The notes beneath the pieces are model-generated. The model saw nothing but the letters and a program-made list of their open reading frames with translations, was not told the DNA's origin and did no database searches. Below are positions 11,101-19,265 of a DNA stretch of 64,000 nucleotides, in pieces (the first letter of the stretch is position 1; each line of letters begins with the position of its first letter). Position numbers and translations under genes: made by a program. This stretch comes from Ditylenchus dipsaci (taxonomy: Eukaryota; Nematoda; Chromadorea; Rhabditida; Anguinidae), in contig SADC01000476.1 in NCBI GenBank assembly GCA_004194705.1, positions 83,854-147,853 on the forward strand, written 5' to 3'.

Positions 11101-13690
11101 AGCGATCAAAGGAAAAGCACCAGTCTTCTCAGTTCCGTCAGTCAAAGGGAATCAACCTGCTACAGCTCAGCTCAACTGGTAGCCAGGACCCTCAGCAGCC
11201 TTCCAGTGGTCGCAGCAGCAAGCCTTCGTCGCCGTGCTCTATCTGTGGACTTATGCACTGGAAAAGCAACTGCTCTCGTCACAAGTCAAAAGCCAGGCGT
11301 TCCAAGCTCTTTGGTCGTCTTTCAAGCTCTCAGTTGCCGTCCTCTTCTCAAGTGCAGCCTGCCAGAAGAAAGTGACAAGCCAAGCAACTCGTCTTCCAGC
11401 AAATGTCGTCTCCCAAACAGCTCTGGTTCCAATCTTCAATCAAGGGAAGGAGTGGACGCGTCATCATCATGCTCATCAGTCTCGCCTGCAAGCAAGTGTC
11501 TTCCCAGTCAGCTCCGCTTCAAGGAAAGGGAATGGAACATCGCGCTCAGCTCTCTCGTCGTCTTCAGTCACAGCAGAGATTCAGCAGCCAATGGTCGGTA
11601 TAGGGAGCGGTCAAAGAAACCTCAAGTGCCAATCAGCGACAGTCCTAGTTCCTCGGCCAGATCCAAGCTCCAATGCTGCGAGAAAGAAATCAATCTCCTA
11701 TTCTTCAGAATCTCTGTCCGCCAACCATTGTACGGGGAAGGTGTTGTGAACTGTGTTTTGAATCACCATTTGTCTTGTAGTGATTCAAACTTGTTGTTAG
11801 TATATAAGGGTTTGAACGTCTGTGTTCAGATCAGTTGTTGTCCGAATAAAGCTATTAAGAAGTCGTGTGCTATCGTCTCTCTCTCTCAGCTACCAACCAA
11901 GGATACAACAGGATTGGGATTTAGAAAATTTTCGGGATTCCCAAATCGGGAATCCGTGGGATTCCCGTCCCGTCCCAAGCCTAGTTCTGAATCTCAGCTT
12001 TCTAAAAAGCTATCAACTGACCATATGGGTTTTTTTTAAAGTTGGAGGAAAACGTCTTTGAACGAACAAAATCGTCGAACCAATTCGCTCTATTCAAAAA
12101 CCTTTTTACCAACTTTTTGGAGTCTCACTAAATCACTCAACAGCTTGCCAGAAAGCTGAGATTCAGAGCTATAATATGTGTTAAAAAAAATAAAAAATTG
12201 ATTGAAAAATCATTTAGAACAAATGGTTTTCAAATTTGGGGCAGAAAAGAGCCCTTTGGGGCAGAAAAGACACCATTTCGAGGTCGAAAAGAATTACAAC
12301 CAATAAAAACTGAACCGTTTTCGAACATTTTTGTCGAGAACTTCCGCGAAATCCCAAAAAAAATTGTGGTTCAGCCAACAATTGTAAAGGTTATAGCTAC
12401 AAATAACTGAAAATATATAATTACAGATTCTATGAATTGTACCAACCATTTGTGAATAAAAGATTGGTTCAAACCAGTGTTTCCAAAAAGCAGAAGCAGA
12501 ATTGCGCAAGCAGAAGCATAATGTCACAAGCAGAAGCCGAATTCTAGTCAAAATTCTAGTCAAATTCTGCTTCTGCTTGTGCAATTCCGCTTCTGCTTTT
12601 TGGAAACACTGGTTCAAACTCAATAGAACGTGTACAAACGCGGGAATTTAAAAAATGGTGCAGTTTTTATTTGACACCCTGAAGACTTAATTTATTTTTC
12701 TTGGGTCTCCAAGCATTTTTTTAAGATTTTAATAAAAAAAATAAAATCAGATCGGGCTCACCGATTTTTTAGAAACTTGAAATTTTTCATAATTTATGTA
12801 TAAACTTTATAAAAATTGATGTAAAACCAAAAATATAGGTAAACACCATATCGACAACTTTTTCTTTCTTTTTCCTAGCCATCTGTCAGCCGTCCTATTA
12901 CTGAGAAATATACCCAGCCGTCCACAGGCCGGCCTAGTCTTAAAAACCTCGACCGGCAATCGCCGTCCTACTCCATACAGGACGGACCCGGCCGGACGGG
13001 TGGTTACTATTGTAAACGCAAGAAAAAAACCAACCAGTTTTTGCTTCTGTAAGATTCTAAAGCTTCAGCCTTAAAAGAAGAAATTCTGCGGACATTACGC
13101 GAAGAAGATCCATTGGAAGGGTCTCCAAAGGGTGTGTCACTTATAAAGTCTTCTATTTTATGAGTGCAGAAACTACAAAGCAAGTTAGACATAGATTTTT
13201 TAAAAAACGATAAGTTTATCAAATTACCTATATAGGGTGATGTTGTCATGGAACTCTCGGTCCTCTTCGTTGCGCACATTCACCAGATAATTACTTTTGA
13301 GAAACATTTGAAGAAGTTTGAGGCTGTATTTCTGCACATAAAATTCTTTAAAAATAACTAAATCGAGTACGTTAGCCACCTGGTGCATTCTTTGACCCAT
13401 ATGCCAGGTAAAATTTCATAGAGGAAATCTACAGCATCTCTGCCAGTAAACGTATCGTTGAAAATTCGGAGTTGCTGTAATTTTACAACAGGTGGATATG
13501 GCAATAGAGATTAAAAGAACAAAGTTACCCGACGATGTTTTTTAAGCGGCATCTCATGGTAGAACTTTTTAAGAATTGATGTCCACTTAAAATTATCCGA
13601 TAAATGGATTAAAAAACTTCAGAAAAATCTTACTAATTTGGTGGCACTAAACTGATTTCCGTAGTCTTTGGAGGCAGATGAAGGAATCAT
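2110..13690 (-). CDS. DEPDC1: DEPDC1-like protein: DEP + RhoGAP-like + C-terminal domain
   Basis: DEP and RhoGAP-like protein of the DEPDC1/DEPDC1B family, linked in animals to mitosis and Rho signalling. Minus-strand exons with GT/AG borders: 13634-13690 (start MIPSS..., ends SATKL), 13529-13585 (MPLKKHRR), 13380-13474 (TFTGRDAVDFLYEIL, core of DEP), 13228-13331, 13035-13172, 7237-7345, 6923-7132, 6404-6485, 5914-6351 (KFPEHYDELPAGLVDSLKKL, RhoGAP-like), 3252-3436 (RRRLQIVLRYLRRIARNP), 3019-3195 (ARLLAFLLDHLQELL), about 2221-2335 and 2110-2172 (YPRVFAQRFPEAWSKT, stop). Exon order follows the human protein. One-base indels break the frame near 2240 (A-run), near 6090 (C-run) and at the 13331/13380 junction; these look like consensus errors. 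An alternative upstream in-frame Met exists at 13813. AATAAA lies near 1920. The intron between 13035 and 7345 is about 5.7 kb and full of transposons. Confidence 0.9.
3600..3655. repeat. Fragment of the CAGCCGGCTGA repeat family
   Basis: A short copy of the CAGCCGGCTGAGG motif with an internal inverted pair, like the much longer element at 59523-59749. No target duplication is visible here, so it is a remnant. It lies in the DEPDC1 intron between exons 3252-3436 and 5914-6351. Confidence 0.5.
3891..4300. mobile_element. TA-flanked palindromic MITE (TCAACTCGCGACA ends)
   Basis: Perfect 13-bp terminal inverted repeats TCAACTCGCGACA / TGTCGCGAGTTGA are flanked by TA on both sides (3889-3890 and 4301-4302), as Tc1/mariner-type transposases produce. 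Inside the ends the CTCGCGACA motif recurs, followed by a second inverted pair (tcttcctg...tcaggaaga) in the middle. No ORF. It is a non-autonomous element in a DEPDC1 intron. The related decayed copy is at 985-1350. Confidence 0.75.
4327..4640. repeat. Foldback element, GTAGCYCAGRATCTCAG family
   Basis: Long imperfect inverted arms (about 120 nt each), including GTAGCTCAGAATCTCAG and its complement CTGAGATCCTGGGCTAC, enclose a short centre. The same inner motif recurs at 11984-12173 and in the 36428-36886 element, so this is a dispersed family. I could not fix a target duplication here. No coding content. Confidence 0.6.
4805..5898. mobile_element. 1.09-kb foldback element with ATCGGGTCGGAAAAA arrays
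   Basis: The terminal repeats GGTTATGAGAAAAAATCGGG and (complement) GGTAATGAGAAAAAATCGGG are flanked by the 8-bp duplication TTTGTAAT (4797-4804 and 5899-5906). Each arm is largely a tandem array of a 15-bp unit (ATCGGGTCGGAAAAA), about 7 copies on the left (4815-4915) and about 13 on the right (5687-5890, inverted). The centre (5010-5610) holds a direct repeat of a 'ggagctgggcaaaaa' segment. The ORFs across the arrays are low-complexity artefacts. The element sits about 15 nt inside a DEPDC1 intron, just beyond the donor of exon 5914-6351. Confidence 0.85.
7420..7640. repeat. Tandem 'TTTCGTAANAGCGAA' degenerate satellite
   Basis: Roughly ten degenerate copies of a 15-18 nt unit containing TTTCGTAA and AGCGAA run through this stretch at the 3'-most part of the large DEPDC1 intron. 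The repeat is directional, with no inverted partner found nearby. Its left side begins shortly after a mariner-like end (CAGGGTGTC at 7394). Confidence 0.6.
7747..7810 (-). repeat. tRNA-like Pol III box pair (possible SINE head)
   Basis: On the minus strand TGGTGCAGTAGG (7800-7789) fits a Pol III A box, and GGTTCAATTCC (7757-7747) fits a B box about 31 nt further on, the spacing of a tRNA. The acceptor arms do not pair, so this is not a functional tRNA; a tRNA-derived SINE fragment or a decayed tRNA is more likely. Only one copy was noticed. Confidence 0.3.
7935..8666. mobile_element. 732-bp foldback element with TTACCGCAAAATAC arrays
   Basis: The ends GGATGGTACTTTCTTCTTAC and (complement) GGATAATATTTTTTCTTACC are flanked by the 9-bp duplication ATTATTAAC (7926-7934 and 8667-8675). 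Both arms are tandem arrays of a 16-17 bp unit (CTTACCGCAAAATACTTTTT). The centre has a second inverted pair (CGGATCAGATTTCGGGTC...). A poly-C-containing internal segment resembles about 1650-1760, so another related copy is nearby. No credible protein. Confidence 0.85.
8851..9077. mobile_element. 227-bp hAT-type palindromic MITE
   Basis: A nearly perfect palindrome with ends TAGGGTTGTCGAG and CTCGACAACCCTA, and the exact 8-bp duplication CTTACCGT at 8843-8850 and 9078-9085. The arms of about 100 nt pair almost base for base around a short loop (about 8952-8975). The TAGGG start and 8-bp duplication are typical of hAT. High arm identity indicates a recent origin or insertion. Confidence 0.9.
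9219..9322. repeat. 42-bp tandem repeat, 2.5 copies
   Basis: Tandem copies of a 42-nt unit beginning GGCAAAGTCGAAATTCTTAT, itself built of two similar halves that each contain TCGAAATTCTTA. The copies are essentially identical. It lies inside the 8693-11983 element. Confidence 0.8.
9846..10577 (+). CDS. Retrotransposon Gag (capsid-like)
   Basis: Capsid-type Gag of the LTR element. The ORF has the look of a Ty3/Gypsy-like or related Gag: an N-terminal Gln/Asn/Pro stretch, then KFQNWMQRFQ, a helical region with ECRRLVKDDGEEFRHYVNRL, and FEEIVEEAASYLS before the end. It would assemble particles that package the element RNA. The in-frame Met is at 9846; another ATG just after the primer site (9808, MDMDQLNK) is in a different frame and is probably the true start with a one-base consensus error between them. 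The zinc knuckles follow in the -1 frame, overlapping 10328-10577, so either a programmed -1 shift or an indel joins them. Confidence 0.8.
   Translation: MAQMLALFRNQQNGGGDNAQPAPPSISTLPQLPDMEVFSSDESDPNKFQNWMQRFQFSLDCTAPNMVESTKVKLLMTKLSAEAFAEYSKSCLPKDVTDFNMEETVSGLLKLFAHSRSLVVDRFECRRLVKDDGEEFRHYVNRLKGQLRLFKFSSLKEEEFNCLLLLLGLKSNQDAAIRTRLLHRINEKGDAVKFEEIVEEAASYLSTIAEAKHLERSQQPCSSPYINQVSKASVPRVPASAVV
10562..11123 (+). CDS. Zinc knuckles and retropepsin-like protease
   Basis: Continuation of the retrotransposon polyprotein in a second frame. Two CCHC-like knuckles (CFRCGLMHWSDDC and CHKCGEIGHLSKQC) are followed by a Lys/Gln-rich linker and an aspartic protease whose catalytic motif is FTLDTGSEVTAI. 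The protease C-terminal strand NLLGINALNALGFL lies in yet another frame near 11045-11090, so one or more indels interrupt it. Downstream (11230-11290) is an extra knuckle-like motif CSICGLMHWKSNC similar to the first. No reverse transcriptase follows; the 3' LTR starts at 11742. Confidence 0.75.
11984..12173. repeat. Foldback repeat, right part; target of the 8693-11983 element
   Basis: Begins GTTCTGAATCTCAGCTTTCT and ends with the inverted AGAAAGCTGAGATTCAGAGC, enclosing a second palindrome (TTGGAGGAAAA...). It belongs to the family at 4327-4640 and 36428-36886. Its first bases are duplicated at 8681-8692, showing the hAT element inserted into it. Confidence 0.7.
12475..12611. mobile_element. 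137-bp hAT-type MITE (CAGTGTTTCC)
   Basis: The ends CAGTGTTTCCAAAAAGCAGA and its complement are perfect over about 20 bp and are bounded by the exact 8-bp duplication GTTCAAAC (12467-12474, 12612-12619). AGCAGAAGC recurs inside the arms. The terminus closely resembles that of the protein-coding hAT element at 23273-25366 (CAGTGTTTTC), so it could be mobilised by the same or a sister transposase. Confidence 0.92.
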
Positions 13691-14238
13691 GGTATCGTCA
13701 AAAACGCAATCACATCCAACCACAGCTATCAGCAGGTAGCGAGGAGGATCAAGTGCGCATACACGCAATTTTAAAAACGGCATTTCCCGCAATTTTGGCA
13801 TAAAGCACAACAAAATAGTGCCACAGTCAAAGGTTTTCGCACAAGGGAATCAGACAATGCACAAACGGAGAAAGAGATGCAGTATTTATTTTGTTCACAA
13901 TCTTCCCACAATAATGACTCAATCCACAGCCACGCCCGAAAGAAAAAATGAAAGAAAAACACTATCAGGCAGCCAGGACAATCGTAAGAACTAAACCAAA
14001 ACTTCCTTGGACGCTTTTTCCACAACAACTTGAGACATAAAAACGTATTTACGTCAAAATACAAAAAAACATATTCTTCACCAAGTACAGAATTCATCCT
14101 AATTATTAACCTGGGTCTATAACTCTCTCTCGAGAGAAGTCTATAGTATAATAGGGGTCCATAACTAGAAACGGTTCTGTAATAGAGACTTGCAGGTATG
14201 TAATTTCCCACCTGCATGCATACATATGGAATTTATAC

Positions 14239-14936
14239 GGGTGCACTACGTTTCACCGTCACTGTTTTCACCGTTCACTATTTTCACCGTCACTATTTTC
14301 ACCGTCACTATTTTCACCGTCACCTATTTTCACCGTCACTATTTTCACCGTCACCTATTTTCACCGTCACTATTTTCACCGTCACTATTTTCACCGTTCA
14401 CTAAATTCACCGTCAGAACTTTAGGACCGCTTTTAGATCTAAATTTTTCTAAATTTAAACAGTCTTGGTACCAAATTGTAGCCCTGAATGTCAGCTACAT
14501 TTGGTACTACAAATTCTGAAAAAATAAAAAAAATTTAGAACTTAACTTTAGATGGCGTTCAATCTCACACTTTTTCATCACGGTAGAACGCAGGGTGAGC
14601 GTCTTTTAAAGTTTAGAACTAAAATTTTTCGTTTTTTTTAGAAATTGTAGTACCAAAATGTAGCTGACATTCAGGACTACAATTTGGTACCAAAAATTTT
14701 AAAAATTTCGAAAAATTTAGACCTATAAAGTGGTCCTAAAATGCTGACGGTGAATTTAGGTGACGGTGAAAATAGTGACGGTGAAAATAGGTGACGGTGA
14801 AAATAGTGACGGTGAAATAGGCGACGGTGAAATAGTGACGGTGAAAATAGTGACGGTGAAAATAGTGAACGGTGAAAATAGTGACGGTGAAAATAGTGAA
14901 CGGTGAAAAACAGTGACGGTGAAACGTAGTGCACCC
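14239..14936. mobile_element. 698-bp foldback element with TTTTCACCGTCACTA arrays
   Basis: Perfect 20-bp-plus ends GGGTGCACTACGTTTCACCG and complement, with the exact 8-bp duplication ATTTATAC (14231-14238, 14937-14944). Both arms are tandem arrays of a 15-16 bp unit (TTTTCACCGTCACTA), about 9 copies left and about 11 right, in inverted orientation. The centre (14420-14735) carries another inverted pair around TTGGTACCAAATTGTAG. It lies upstream of DEPDC1 and downstream of CHAF1B. The ORFs across it are array artefacts. Confidence 0.92.
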
Positions 14937-15136
14937 ATTTATACCACATCCTCCAAGAAAATAGGTAACACGACTTAGGGAGTTTATAATTACAGTAGAT
15001 ACGAAGAAAACCTTTTTCACACACGCCTACAGAATAAGGACACCATGAACATGCTTGTAAATACTTTTATTGCAAAATCAATCACTCACCAAGATAGAAC
15101 AACAAACGAAAATGAAAAATACTGAACAATTGGCAT

Positions 15137-17292
15137 CTACCAAAACTGATTTATCCGTCGCTGCACTACATTGGAGCTTTCGCTGTTGTTTTTTCTCAGA
15201 CACTTCTTTGTCCTTTTTAATGTGAGTTGGAGTCGAGCCTTGGATTCTTTCTTCGAGTGCGTCGGCGTCAACTTGCTACCCTCCTTCTTCTTCTGATTAG
15301 GTGTTCCACCATTGGATTCCTTATTTGACTGAACTGCCGCTGCCTCAGTTTCCATGGGTTTTGTTGGCGTAGCTTCCTTCTTGACTTGACTGAGAGGATC
15401 TTTTCTACTTCTTGGCGTCTTTCTCACTGGAGCAATTTTGGGCGAATCTGGATAAATTATTTCTGTTTTGGCTTCCCGCTCGCCCTCTGCAATTTCTTTT
15501 TTGACCAGCTGCTGAATTCTACTGAGAGGAGGCTGTTCCGCACATTTCTCACCAAGTTCAGTTGTGTCGATTGTAATGAAGCAATTGAATCCCTCCAGAG
15601 AAGAAACCACAAGCACCTTTCCGTCAGGAGTCCACGCCAAACTTGTCATATCACCACAGAAAACATTGTCGATGTAGGAGAAAGGCTTTGAGTTACTGAG
15701 AGTCATAAAAGAAAATTGCGCGTTTCGAAAGCACTGCAAAGACAGCACGGTAAGGAAGCCTGCAAATAGCATTTTTTAAAAAGACAAACAAGGCTAATTT
15801 ATCAAAGTCTCACCCTAGAAAATTCTCTTTAACGTCTTCTCTAAGCTCATAGCAAACTGGCGAGCACTTTACTGCAAATGTAGGATTCTTCGAAACAAGA
15901 ATGGCAGAAGGTCGACACAAATCTAGATTGGCTCGCTTGAAAATGCATGTTCCATAGACGTTGCTTTCTCCAACTTCCAAGTGCGCAGCTTGAAGATAAA
16001 ATACTATACACATAATCATACTTATGTGAAGAAACAAACCAGGGCAAAGATAATTGATCCGCATGGAGAAAACTCAAGAGCACGTGTGAAACAGGAAAGC
16101 TGATCATCATGGAAATCTTGTACGTCTAAACTGCCAACCGTAAATGCCCATAATAGCCAAATATTATGAAGTTACCTCTTTTGTAAGGTTTGTTCCCGGA
16201 AAAGCAATGTCTCGGGTAGATCAACCTTGTGGCAGCATCTAAGTCTAGTACCCTTGGTGGCATCGAGTACATCAAACCTCCGATCAGTGGACATAGTCAC
16301 CTAAAAATATTCTCGGGTTTCTATTCACGATCTAGCGACAAACCAAATATTTTCCACGAGGATCCCAGACAATTCCGTTTGGAAAGCGCCGAAAGCTACG
16401 AACTGACCATACTCTTTTGCCTAAAACACTGAAAATTTATTTATCTGGAATTGAAAGAGTTCAAACCTGTATCCACTCTATGCAACAGAACAGAATCGTC
16501 CATAGAAACGCTGGCGATCAAGCTGCTGTCAGGACTCCAAGCTAAATCGGTCACCTCTTTGTCATGTCTCAGTGGACCATTCAAGCACGGATCCAATTCT
16601 CTCTGTTGGGTGGTAAGTCTTCACATCTATCTAAATTGCAGAGTAATTGTGGAAAATCAGAAGCCATATGAGAAACTCATATTTTGCTTGTAGATGTGGA
16701 TACCCGAATTCACCAAATAATTAATCCTACAATTACCTAAGGATCTTTCAATGTCCGCTTTTGAAGGCGAGATGTCAGGTTCTGATGGCTTAACTTTCCA
16801 GATCAAGATGGCACCATCAGCATCACCCGAAGCAAGCAATACCCTAAAAAATTAAAACAAGGGTTAGTCTCCAGAGTTCCAATGTGTTACCGTTAGGAGA
16901 GAAACGGACAACATCAATGGCACGGTGATGACCTGTCAAATTTGCGATGAAATCTAAAATGAGTATATACAAGAAAACATCTATGGCTGAACTAACAAAA
17001 TAAACTATCTTACCTACACTAAGAGAAGGCCTTTCAACTGTTCCTTGTGTGCCAATCGGTGGATCGAAGAAGAATTCCCAAATACGAACTTCTTTTGCAT
17101 GCTTCCTGTGACCATTTTGTAGACCTCTGGTGTTGTTACTTGGCTGCTTTCACCGGCTTCAGTTGAACTGGTTATTTTAAGAGAATCAGCGCTGACTAGC
17201 CTATCCGAAATTTTCATGTGAACGTCAATGGACAAAATTGCTTCTTTGTCATGCCAAGCCACTTCTGAACATATGGCTGCATTCTCGTATAG
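15137..17292 (-). CDS. CHAF1B: Chromatin assembly factor 1 subunit B (p60, WD40)
   Basis: p60 subunit of CAF-1, which with p150 and p48 deposits H3-H4 behind replication forks via PCNA. Minus-strand exons: 17014-17292 (SEVAWHDKEAILSIDVHM), 16891-16953 (NLTGHHRAIDVVRFSPNG), 16737-16843 (LLASGDADGAILIWKVK), 16467-16602 (HDKEVTDLAWSPDSSLIAS), 16344-16430 (NGIVWDPRGKYL), 16176-16300 (VTMSTDRRFDVLDATKG), 16040-16116 (FHDDQLSCFTRALEFSPCGS), 15814-15988 (NPTFAVKCSPVCYELR), 15137-15759 (LPYRAVFAV; DMTSLAWTPDGKVLVVSS; charged Lys/Ser/Thr-rich tail ending RRINQFW). The WD repeats align in order with vertebrate p60. The start codon is not resolved; it may be in an upstream exon. One indel near 15690 breaks the frame in the last exon. 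AATAAA lies near 15066. Confidence 0.93.
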
Positions 17293-17562
17293 CTGGAACA
17301 AATAATTCATTTGCAAATATATAAGCAGCCTCACAGAAAAATATATGAGCAAAACAAAAAGTGCCCAGGCTTTTTTATTTTAGTTGTTTTTAGTCATTCA
17401 TTAGGTATCACTAAATCACCTAATTTAGGCGCGACATTTTAGTCAAATTTAGAACAAAAGGGTAAAACATAAAGCAAATTATTTTTTTTCTGACTTGTTT
17501 CATACTTTTTAACTCTTTGTTCTACATAAATTATATCCGTTAGAAAATAGAATCGCAGGACC

Positions 17563-17702
17563 GGGAAGGAGAAAGTTGTGCCATTTCAGTTTGTGCCCAT
17601 TCAATTTGTGCCCAAATTTAGTGGATTATTCAGTCTTTTGAACTGAATTATGGGCACAAATTGAATGGGCACAAACTGAAATGGCACAACTTTCTCCCTC
17701 CC
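17563..17702. mobile_element. 140-bp GGG...CCC palindromic MITE
   Basis: The ends GGGAAGGAGAAAGTTGTGCC and complement (GGGAGGGAGAAAGTTGTGCC) are flanked by the exact 8-bp duplication GCAGGACC (17555-17562, 17703-17710). Arms repeat GTGCCCATTCAATTTGTGCC. It inserted into an older repeat whose 'tagaatcgcagg' context also occurs near 20235 and 26140. Confidence 0.88.
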
Positions 17703-17917
17703 GCAGGACCGTCTGATGGTGTTATCACTATGAAAAAAAATTAAACAGATTAATGCCTTTCTGACTAAAAGTAACCGAAACATAAACACTAGGCCTTTTT
17801 TTTACAAAAATTGGGAATTTTCTCGCCAAACCTATGTATTTTTTCGCATCGTTCAAAAAAATCCCGTATTTCCTATACTAGCTCTACATATGAAAATTAT
17901 TTTCAAACCCCCTAACA

Positions 17918-18350
17918 AGCAATTACTCTATTTTTCAGAATTTCACCCTATAAAACAATACAGAAGTAGTGCAGTAAACGCTCGCTACCTATTACTAGTT
18001 TTTCACTTCCTAAAATCAGAAAAATTTCAGGTCGATCTTAAAATTTTGGATGAAATTTGAAAATGTAAAAAGTGGAATCGGTGGAGCTCGTGGTAGTTAA
18101 GAAAATGCAATAAGCATATTGCGAAATATTTTCTCTGGGCTGAGAAAAGGTCCTCAAAGTAGTGGTGTGGAGTATTAGAGCATATGGAGCTATTCAAGGA
18201 ATAACGGTAGTTATAATTCCAGCAAAGCAATCAGGGCCCATTCGGCCCTATTTACAGAGCAATTACTCTATTTTTCAGAATTTCACCCTATAAAACAATA
18301 CAGAAGTAGTGCAGTAAACGCTCGATACTTATTACTAGTATTTCACTCTA
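17918..18350. repeat. 93-bp direct repeats around a MITE-like segment
   Basis: A 93-nt sequence starting AGCAATTACTCTATTTTTCA occurs at about 17918-18010 and 18258-18350 in the same orientation with few differences. The sequence between them (18011-18190) is a diverged relative of the interior of the 58617-58865 element (shared ...GGTCGATCT..., ...AAAAAGTGGAATC..., CTCTGGGCTGAGA). No primer site or ORF supports an LTR element, so I read it as a local duplication of a MITE. Confidence 0.6.
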
Positions 18351-18940
18351 CTCGGTACTAGATCCTCGCCATACTTTCAAAAATTATTATTTAAACTCCT
18401 TTCGCTCTAGTCCTGAAAATTGGCCATGATCACCCTGAAACCAATGACAATCAATAGAAAGTGGAGTTGTCGAGAGGGGAGTTTCAGAAGACCACTTGTA
18501 CAAAGGGTATTGTTGTTGGTCAGTTAACTGCCTGAGGTAACCGCCTAACTCAAGATACAGATAGCTCGTAGCAAATTTTTTTTCAAAAAAAGATTTTGCG
18601 CCAGAATTGTGCTTTCGCGCCATGAAAAAGTAATCTTTGAAAGCAACATTTTGGAGAATCAAATAAATTTCTCAGTTTTGCTCGCATGCTAGTAAAAACG
18701 ACCCTAGTTTTTGCTAACACCTCGGCAACCCACACAGAAGGTCAAAGCACTGTTTTTGATGGCCTCTCATAGAACTTTGATGTTCATTAAAATAATTCAA
18801 TAGATTTAAGCACAAGTTTGCAAGGGCGGTCGGTGAAATTACCTCCCTGAAGTCTCAACTTTTGCATATTTCGTCTCAATTTTAGCGTGATCTTCTTGTT
18901 AATTTTTATAAAGCTTCTCCTATCGAGTTATAAACTAGCC

Positions 18941-19139
18941 GACGCTACTGGAGTATACCTCACCCAAAAAGCTACTGAATATACCCTCGCCAATAATTTT
19001 TGAAGGGTACCTAGAACCACCATTTGTTGAAGAAAAAAGTTGTGCAAAAGCCCTTGTTAGTAATGACCAGACTCTGAGCCTAAGCGTACGGGCCTAAGCC
19101 AAAGCCTAAATTCTTGGGTGGGATATATTCCAGTAGCGC
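18941..19139. mobile_element. 199-bp MITE with 9-bp target duplication
   Basis: The imperfect ends GACGCTACTGGAGTATACC and complement GCGCTACTGGAATATATCC are bounded by AAACTAGCC at 18932-18940 and 19140-19148. A 9-bp duplication suggests a Mutator-like or related transposase, but no coding relative is present. It lies directly upstream of FBXO28, about 120 nt before its first ATG, so it could affect that promoter. Confidence 0.75.
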
Positions 19140-19265
19140 AAACTAGCCTTATAAGATTTCAAAAAGTACGTGTGTGAGACCTGTATGTTAGAAACTCATA
19201 TTATTTAGTTTCTTAGTTGTTTGATAGCTCTTTCTTTATCAATCTTTGATTATTAGTATTACCAA

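Larger units (their letters stand above)
9625..11910 (+). mobile_element. LTR retrotransposon, Gag-protease only (nested)
   Basis: Two 165-169 bp LTRs (9629-9793 and 11742-11910) differ at one internal position over 159 bp plus a few bases at the 5' tip. The 3' LTR begins TGTTG and ends CAACA. Each LTR has TATATAAGG and AATAAAG. The primer-binding site TGGCGCAGTCG (9795-9805), one base after the 5' LTR, matches the complement of a eukaryotic tRNA-Ser 3' end. The flanks share GGATT (9624-9628 and 11911-11915), a likely 5-bp target duplication; the first four bases of the 5' LTR seem lost. The interior codes for Gag, zinc knuckles and an aspartic protease; reverse transcriptase, RNase H and integrase are absent. 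The near-identical LTRs suggest a young insertion that relied on an autonomous relative. Confidence 0.88.
8693..11983. mobile_element. hAT-type non-autonomous element, host of two later insertions
   Basis: The terminal repeats TAGACTTGGG and TCCCAAGCCTA lie just inside an 8-bp duplication GTTCTGAA (8685-8692 and 11984-11991). Subterminal blocks rich in CGGGATTCGGGATTT are inverted at the two ends. The element itself is about 0.77 kb; the rest is a 227-bp hAT MITE (8851-9077) and an LTR retrotransposon (9625-11910). It landed in an older foldback repeat whose remaining part is 11984-12173. No transposase. Confidence 0.75.

Noticed and set aside
14190..15024. ORFs rich in FTVTI / FSPSLFSP repeats
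   Set aside because: Artefacts of the TTTTCACCGTCACTA array, open in several frames on both strands.
17918..18350. Small LTR retrotransposon
   Set aside because: The 93-bp repeats lack TG...CA ends, primer site and coding interior; the interior matches a MITE.
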